This document shows, piece after piece, positions 5,784 through 9,149 of a stretch of DNA of 9,149 nucleotides. The number at the start of each line of letters is the position of its first letter. The stretch's first letter is position 1. Origin of the DNA: CAYMCJ01 sp964388985. Lineage in GTDB: Bacteria; Patescibacteriota; Patescibacteriia; Patescibacteriales; CAYMCJ01. Location: assembly GCA_964388985.1 (NCBI GenBank), contig CAYMCJ010000042.1, positions 1 through 9,149 of the forward strand, written 5' to 3'. Position numbers and translations under genes: made by a program. The notes below the pieces were generated by a model. It was not told where the DNA came from, did no database searches, and was given only the letters and a program-made list of their open reading frames with translations.

Positions 5784-6653
5784 ATGAAAAATATCGCTTT
5801 GCCCAAAAAAATAGATTTTAAAGAAGGGAAAAAAATAAATGAAGGCACGGTAATTATTGAGCCATGCCATCCTGGTTATGGAATGACTTTGGGAAATTCT
5901 TTAAGACGAGTTTTGCTTTCTTCTTTGCCCGGGGCGGCCGTTGTCGGGGTTAAGATAGCCGGAGTTGAGCATGAATTTACCACCCTGCCTCACATCAAAG
6001 AGGATATTTTGGAAATAATTTTAAATTTGAAGCAGCTAAGACTAAAGGTTTTTAGCAATAAAGAAATAAAACTGGAATTAGACGTGGCCGGTAAAAAGGA
6101 AGTAAAGGCGGGTGATATTGTCAAAAATTCAGAGGTGGAAATAATAAATTCGGATTTGACGCTGGCCAATATTACCGATATGGCCGGAAGTCTAAAAATG
6201 GAAATTTATGTTAATTTTGGCATTGGCTATTGCCCGGTTGAAAACATTGAGGAAGGAAAGGATATGGTCGGATATATAGAAATGGACGCGATTTATTCTC
6301 CAATTTTGTCAACCGGCATCAAGGTTGAAAATGTTCGCGTCGGCAAGATGACAAACTGGGACAGATTAATTTTAAATATAGTAACTGACGGCACAATCAA
6401 TTACAGAGAGGCGTTTGAACAGTCAACCCGGATATTAATAGAACAATTTAGCGCTTTAATAGGTGAAAAAAAGGAAGAAACCGAAGAGTCCGCGGAAAAG
6501 GAGGATGATAGCAGCGGCGATGAGCCCGAAAAAAAAGGTCAGCTAATAGAAGATAAATATCAGGCCGACGACAAAAAAACAAAAATTAGTGATAAAACCG
6601 ACAAAGCGGCCGAACCGAAGAAAAAAAGAGGCCGACCCAAGAAGAATAGTTAA
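5784..6653 (+). CDS. rpoA: RNA polymerase alpha subunit lacking the C-terminal domain, with AT-hook tail
   Basis: Alpha dimerises and nucleates assembly of beta and beta-prime. The N-terminal domain is complete (1-227): GYGMTLGNSLRRVLLSSLPG at 31-50, the inserted subdomain 52-170, and VRVGKMTNWDRLILNIVTDG (184-203) leading to the last helix near 208-227. The usual alpha is 310-330 residues, with a helix-hairpin-helix C-terminal domain that binds UP elements and activators. None of its motifs is present. Residues 228-278 are instead an acidic, Glu/Asp/Lys/Ser-rich linker, and the protein ends KKKRGRPKKNS, a canonical AT-hook (Arg-Gly-Arg-Pro, 282-285). Only 61 nt separate the stop from rplQ, so a frameshifted C-terminal domain cannot be hidden there. 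No Shine-Dalgarno precedes the ATG. Confidence 0.96.
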   Translation: MKNIALPKKIDFKEGKKINEGTVIIEPCHPGYGMTLGNSLRRVLLSSLPGAAVVGVKIAGVEHEFTTLPHIKEDILEIILNLKQLRLKVFSNKEIKLELDVAGKKEVKAGDIVKNSEVEIINSDLTLANITDMAGSLKMEIYVNFGIGYCPVENIEEGKDMVGYIEMDAIYSPILSTGIKVENVRVGKMTNWDRLILNIVTDGTINYREAFEQSTRILIEQFSALIGEKKEETEESAEKEDDSSGDEPEKKGQLIEDKYQADDKKTKISDKTDKAAEPKKKRGRPKKNS

Positions 6654-6660
6654 TTAGTAA

Positions 6661-6709
6661 TTAGTTGTTGGTTTTAGTTAAAGATAAAATATAAAAACCA
6701 AGCAACTAA
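6661..6709 (+). repeat. Inverted repeat in the rpoA-rplQ spacer
   Basis: TTAGTTGTTGGTTTT (6661-6675) is complementary to AAAACCAAGCAACTAA (6694-6709) with a single extra base, around an 18-nt loop. It fills most of the 61-nt spacer and ends 5 nt before the rplQ start codon. No T-run follows on the plus strand, so it is not a terminator. Confidence 0.6.
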
Positions 6710-6714
6710 GATCT

Positions 6715-7065
6715 ATGCGCCATAGAAAAAAAGGAAAAATATTAGGCAGAGCCAAACAACCCCGGGAAATGATGCTGAGAAATTTAGCGTCCAGTATTTT
6801 GATATACGAGAAAGTTAAGACCACTATCGCTAAAGCAAAAGCAGTCAAACCGCTAGTGGAAAAATTAATTTCAGCCGCCAAGGAAGGTAATTTAGCGGCC
6901 AGACGCAAGTTGATTGAAGTGTTACCGCAAAAAATGGCGGTGAAAAAGGCGATGGAAGTTTTAGGCGCTCGCTACAAAGACAGAAAAGGCGGCTATACCA
7001 GGATAGTAAAACTGGGAAAGCGTCAGGGCGATGGAGCGGAAATAGTGATTATTGAACTGGTATAA
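6715..7065 (+). CDS. rplQ: 50S ribosomal protein L17
   Basis: L17 sits on the solvent side of the large subunit near the tunnel exit. The 116-residue product has the normal bacterial length. It begins MRHRKKGKILGRAKQPREMM, the family signature (usually MRHRK..RKLGR), and continues LRNLASSILIYEKVKTTIAKA (21-41), A-KAVKPLVEKLI and the closing GYTRIVKLGKRQGDGAEIVIIELV. The ATG at 6715 fits the family start exactly. It follows rpoA, the standard order at the end of the alpha operon. No Shine-Dalgarno; the start is 5 nt from a hairpin. The stop is followed at once by repeat cassette C. Confidence 0.96.
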   Translation: MRHRKKGKILGRAKQPREMMLRNLASSILIYEKVKTTIAKAKAVKPLVEKLISAAKEGNLAARRKLIEVLPQKMAVKKAMEVLGARYKDRKGGYTRIVKLGKRQGDGAEIVIIELV

Positions 7066-7143
7066 CGTTGTCGCTTTCGGCGAGCCGCGCTATCCCGCTT
7101 AAGCCGGAGGAGGACAGGCAGGTGAATTATTAATAAATTATTT
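7066..7143 (+). repeat. Stop-to-start repeat cassette, copy C (rplQ-rplM spacer)
   Basis: The spacer starts right after the stop with CGTTGTCGCTTTCGGCGA, containing hairpin TCGC/GCGA. It continues with CGCGCTATCCCGC, as in copies B and D, and the near-palindrome CCCGCTTAAGCCGG. It ends GTGAATTATTAATAAATTA next to the rplM ATG, very like the tail of copy B. GGAGGAGG at 7106-7113 is 30 nt from the ATG, too far to act as a normal ribosome binding site. Confidence 0.6.
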
Positions 7144-7500
7144 ATGAATAAAGTTATAAGAAAATTATATAAAATTGACGCGGCCGGCAGAGCGGCCGGC
7201 AGAGTAGCAACCGAGATAGCTATTATTTTAAAAGGGAAAAATAAGCCGGAATACCAGCCTTATTTGGATTTGGGCGATATTGTTGAAGTGATAAATGCGG
7301 GAAAATTAAAATTTACTGGTAAAAAATTAGAGCAAAAGAAATATTTTAAATACTCAGGCTATCCCGGCGGGCTGAAAGAAACCCAAATGAGCAAATTGTA
7401 TAAAATTGAACCAGCGGAGATATTAAGGCGGGCTGTTCGCGATATGCTTCCACCGGTTAAATTCAGAAAAGAAATGATGAAGAGATTAATAATAAGATAG
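7144..7500 (+). CDS. rplM: 50S ribosomal protein L13, C-terminally short
   Basis: L13 is an early-assembly large-subunit protein. The product has 118 residues where the usual length is about 142. The conserved body is present: KLYKIDAAGRAAGRVATEIA (8-27), LKGKNKPEYQPYLDLGDIVEVINA (29-52), KFTGKKLEQKKYFKYSGYPGGLKE (56-79), and AVRDMLPPVKFRKEMMKRL (97-115). It stops at the point where other L13 proteins continue with a tail containing H-x-H and QQP, so about 24 residues are missing. The DNA after the TAG shows no remnant of that tail. Start ATG 7144; no Shine-Dalgarno within the normal distance. Followed by rpsI, the usual partner. Confidence 0.95.
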   Translation: MNKVIRKLYKIDAAGRAAGRVATEIAIILKGKNKPEYQPYLDLGDIVEVINAGKLKFTGKKLEQKKYFKYSGYPGGLKETQMSKLYKIEPAEILRRAVRDMLPPVKFRKEMMKRLIIR

Positions 7501-7529
7501 TTTTTTGTAAAATTTATGAATGTTGTTGT

Positions 7530-7598
7530 TTATTTACCATAAATTATTATAAGTTACTTTTTAAAAGTGTAATTTAAATTGTAATTTATGGTAAATAA
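7530..7598 (+). repeat. Long hairpin with perfect 17-bp arms (rplM-rpsI spacer)
   Basis: TTATTTACCATAAATTA (7530-7546) is the exact reverse complement of 7582-7598. Inside it, ACTTTT and AAAAGT (7556-7568) form a second small stem. The composition is AT-rich and no T-run follows the outer stem. It resembles the other spacer hairpins in design, not in sequence. Confidence 0.65.
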
Positions 7599-7692
7599 GT
7601 AAATAATAGTAAATTTTAGGAATAAATTTAATTTTTAAATAAAATATTATATTGCCAGACAGAGAGGCGGTATAATAATAGAAAAAATTTAG

Positions 7693-8148
7693 ATGATAAC
7701 CAAAGACAAGACAACCAAACAAACCGATGAGGTTAAATTTGATAAATTAGTGAAATTTAAAGGCAAATATATAAAGGCTAACGGAAGAAGAAAAACTTCG
7801 GTAGCGCAGATAAGATTGTATAAAGGCGGGAAAGGGGTGATAGCAATAAATAACATCAAATTAAATCAGTATTTTGATAACAATAAGACCATTATAGCCA
7901 ACCAGCCGTTGAAGTTAACCGGCCATTTGCGTGATTTAGATTTTTCCATAGTGGTAAGAGGCGGGGGCGAGAAAAGCCAAGCTGAAGCCGTTAGACACGG
8001 AATAACCAGGGCCTTAGTCGCGCTTGATAGCAGTTTAAAGCCGGCCTTGAGAGTCAAGGGGTGGGTAACCAGGGATTCACGAAAAAAGGAAAGAAAGAAA
8101 CCGGGATTAAAAAAAGCCCGCCGAGCGCCGCAGTGGAGTAAGCGTTAA
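7693..8148 (+). CDS. rpsI: 30S ribosomal protein S9
   Basis: S9 lies in the head of the small subunit; its C-terminal tail reaches the anticodon of the P-site tRNA. The 151-residue product shows NGRRKTSVAQIRLYKGGKG (30-48), VRGGGEKSQAEAVRHGITRAL (88-108), GWVTRDSRKKERKKPGLKKA (123-142) and the invariant SKR end. The family is usually near 130 residues; the extra length is a polar N-terminus of about 25 residues (MITKDKTTKQTDEVKFDKLV). A TATAAT at 7671-7676 lies 16 nt before the ATG but has no good -35 at normal spacing, so a separate promoter is doubtful. No Shine-Dalgarno. A degraded copy of its 3' end lies downstream. Confidence 0.96.
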   Translation: MITKDKTTKQTDEVKFDKLVKFKGKYIKANGRRKTSVAQIRLYKGGKGVIAINNIKLNQYFDNNKTIIANQPLKLTGHLRDLDFSIVVRGGGEKSQAEAVRHGITRALVALDSSLKPALRVKGWVTRDSRKKERKKPGLKKARRAPQWSKR

Positions 8149-8194
8149 TTTTAAATATTTTTTATTTTATTTAATTTTTGTATTATATTAACAA

Positions 8195-8237
8195 AAGGCG
8201 AGGCAAGCCAGGCGAGCGCCGCAATGGTAAGCGATAA
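8195..8237 (+). pseudogene. Frameshifted duplicate of the rpsI 3' end
   Basis: Read in one frame, this segment gives K-A-R-Q-A-R-R-A-P-Q-W and then, after a two-base loss, K-R-stop. The S9 C-terminus is K-K-A-R-R-A-P-Q-W-S-K-R-stop. At DNA level CGAGCGCCGCAATGG (8213-8227) matches 8122-8136 with one change; TAAGCG and TAA follow in both. AG is missing here and one base (A for T) differs before the TAA. It cannot be translated as part of S9. Inferred to be a leftover of duplication or recombination at the gene's end. Confidence 0.55.
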
Positions 8238-8247
8238 AATATAATAT

Positions 8248-8285
8248 AAACAAAAAAACGTTTTTTAAAAAACGTTTTTTTGTTT
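8248..8285 (+). terminator. Operon terminator, 38-nt perfect palindrome
   Basis: The sequence from 8248 to 8285 is its own reverse complement (arm ACAAAAAAACGTTTTTT, 8250-8266). In RNA it can fold as a long hairpin or as a shorter AAAACG-type stem followed by T7. Being symmetric, it should act on both strands. It closes the infA-rpsI operon. Confidence 0.75.
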
Positions 8286-8397
8286 GCTTAATAAGGTTTG
8301 CCGGATGTAGCGGTTGTTGTTACAACTCGCTTTATGAGACTGCGACAAGGTAGAAAAAATTATTGAGGATAGTAAAGATGAAAGCGGGGTTGAAGTT

Positions 8398-8475
8398 TTT
8401 GCAATGGCGGCGCCAAATGCCATTGTAAGATTGCAAATCGTTTAGGCACCGAGCCGCTTGCGGTTGTTTTTTTTT
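8398..8475 (+). terminator. Competing hairpins followed by a terminator-like stem and T9
   Basis: CAATGGC (8402-8408) pairs with GCCATTG (8419-8425). TTTGCAAT (8398-8405) can instead pair with ATTGCAAA (8430-8437); the two share 8402-8405 and exclude each other. Then ACCG (8448-8451) can pair with CGGT (8461-8464), or CCGC with GCGG inside it, and nine T follow (8467-8475). Terminator activity is plausible; an attenuator is only one reading. Confidence 0.45.
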
Positions 8476-8791
8476 GAGAGGGCGGCTTACGCGCCATTTC
8501 TGCAGTCTTGTTTTTTCACGGTTATTCCGGAGCGTAGTGATAGAATTTCAAGAAGGTTCGTTAACGCGTGAAATTTTGCCGCGGCAGAAGCGGAGAAAAA
8601 ATTAAAGAAAGCAAGAATTCTTTGGCAGGAGATTCTGCCGCAGCTAAACAGAGTTTGTTATTTGGGTTAGAGGTTTTGGGATGGCAGTGGTGTTGGCAAG
8701 GAACAAGAAAAGCCGTCAAAGCCGCCTTTGGCCGAAACAGCGGAAAGCGGCTTGGCGACCTCAGCGTGACGGAAGACATTTTGTTGTCCGC

Positions 8792-8844
8792 GAGATTGCC
8801 ATGGCTCGTCCCGCCAGAGCGGGGTGGAAATTTCGTAATGACAC
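8792..8844 (+). repeat. REP-like palindromic repeat, copy 1
   Basis: The unit begins GAGATTGCC and ends TAATGACAC. At its centre is a CCCGC-CAGA-GCGGG hairpin (8810-8823). The outer GATTGC/ (G)TAATGAC ends are those of copy 2 at 8951-8998. From memory, repeats of the form GATTGC...GCAATGAC are common between genes in many unrelated bacteria. Confidence 0.55.
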
Positions 8845-8888
8845 TCTTTTTGGAATTAGCCGTTGGTCCCGTTAAGTAAAATTTTGCA

Positions 8889-8922
8889 ATAGAAGGCGAC
8901 ATTCCGGAATGTCGCCTTCTAT
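8889..8922. repeat. Perfect 34-nt palindrome
   Basis: Positions 8889-8905 (ATAGAAGGCGACATTCC) are the exact reverse complement of 8906-8922, with no loop. No T-run follows on either strand, although the AT-rich flanks leave a weak terminator possible. It could equally be a cruciform, a dimeric protein site, or a mobile repeat. Confidence 0.7.
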
Positions 8923-8950
8923 AATTATTCAACGGACATTCTGTTTCCCT

Positions 8951-8998
8951 CGGGATTGCTTCACTCATCCGCCCGGGCGGATTTATTCGCAATGACAC
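8951..8998 (+). repeat. REP-like palindromic repeat, copy 2
   Basis: The unit begins CGGGATTGC and ends GCAATGACAC; ATTGC (8955-8959) pairs with GCAAT (8989-8993). The centre ATCCGCCCGGGCGGAT (8967-8982) is a perfect 16-nt palindrome. Ends match copy 1 at 8792-8844 while the central stem differs, as expected when structure rather than sequence is kept. Confidence 0.6.
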
Positions 8999-9005
8999 TT
9001 CTTTA

Positions 9006-9115
9006 CGTTATTCGTTTCGCGAACTCGCGCTATCACCGTCCCTCGCGAGGAGCGGGAGGGACCCACCCACCCGACTGCTTGACAGCATCAAGACGGGCGC
9101 GCGGCGCGAATAACG
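9006..9115. repeat. 110-nt inverted-repeat element related to the operon cassettes
   Basis: CGTTATTCG (9006-9014) is the exact reverse complement of 9107-9115, and CGCG flanks extend the arms. Inside lies CTCGCGAGGAGCGGGAGGG, identical to part of copy B in the rpsM-rpsK spacer, and a CGCGCTATC segment shared with copy C. It lies outside the operon, so the family is not confined to ribosomal spacers. Confidence 0.65.
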
Positions 9116-9149
9116 CCCTCAAAGCTCTTGGCGCAGACAACGGCTGCCC

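Larger units (their letters stand above)
8287..9149. other. Gene-poor, repeat-rich tail of the window
   Basis: I can support no intact gene in these 860 bases. They hold a hairpin/terminator group (8365-8475), two short protein-like stretches without starts (8338-8445 and 8572-8667), a perfect 34-nt palindrome, two REP-like repeats and a 110-nt inverted-repeat element. Open frames on both strands run through the palindromes and are not convincing. Confidence 0.6.

Noticed and set aside
7106..7113. GGAGGAGG as ribosome binding site of rplM
   Set aside because: It is 30 nt from the ATG, far beyond normal spacing, and is part of the repeat cassette.
7652..7676. Possible rpsI promoter (TTGCCA with TATAAT at 7671)
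   Set aside because: TTGCCA at 7652-7657 leaves a spacer of only 13 nt, and no other -35 of quality is at the right distance.
8568..8879. 103-codon open frame on the plus strand starting with GTG, and a nested frame 8681-8875
   Set aside because: No known motif and no Shine-Dalgarno. The last third translates a REP-like repeat, and a different frame looks more protein-like over 8572-8667.
8561..8998. 145-codon open frame on the minus strand
   Set aside because: It translates both REP-like repeats, the 34-nt palindrome and the hairpins between them. The protein is Pro/Ser/Arg-rich, has no recognisable motif and no ribosome binding site.
1..9149. CRISPR array, tRNA or rRNA gene, insertion sequence with transposase
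   Set aside because: I found no regularly spaced direct repeats, no cloverleaf with a T-loop GTTCRA signature, no rRNA-like stretch and no transposase frame. The repeats present are palindromic and dispersed.

Overview
The window is bacterial and AT-rich. It reads like a member of the Candidate Phyla Radiation (Patescibacteria) or a similar reduced lineage. The reasons are a compact alanyl-tRNA synthetase without its C-terminal domain, a short L13, an RNA polymerase alpha subunit without its C-terminal domain, almost no Shine-Dalgarno sequences, and AT-rich spacers full of palindromes. This placement is inferred from gene features; no phylogeny was run.

Layout. Positions 60-815 hold a self-contained unit: an extended -10 promoter, a membrane-anchored lytic transglycosylase with a perfect AGGAGG, and an intrinsic terminator. 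alaS follows at 936-2762. Just behind alaS a full-consensus promoter (TTGACA, 17 nt, TATAAT) opens a translation/transcription operon in the order infA, rpmJ, rpsM, rpsK, rpsD, rpoA, rplQ, rplM, rpsI (2914-8148). The operon ends at a 38-nt perfectly palindromic terminator (8248-8285). The last 860 bases carry no gene I can support. They hold dispersed palindromic repeats, a leader-like hairpin/terminator arrangement, and short protein-like fragments that may be gene remnants.

The genes work together in translation. IF1 and S13, S11, S4 and S9 belong to the small subunit, L36, L17 and L13 to the large subunit, and AlaRS charges tRNA-Ala. RpoA is the platform on which RNA polymerase assembles. 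The gene order is the standard bacterial alpha operon followed by rplM-rpsI, but the spacers are unusually long (61-243 nt) for this operon and every one contains inverted repeats.

The most interesting points are: (1) RpoA has lost its DNA-binding C-terminal domain and ends instead in an acidic tail with a canonical AT-hook; (2) S11 carries a charged N-terminal extension of about 110 residues; (3) three intergenic spacers (rpmJ-rpsM, rpsM-rpsK, rplQ-rplM) look like copies of one cassette that runs from stop codon to start codon; (4) ten of eleven genes lack a Shine-Dalgarno sequence while the remaining one has a perfect site; (5) a frameshifted duplicate of the rpsI 3' end lies between rpsI and the operon terminator.
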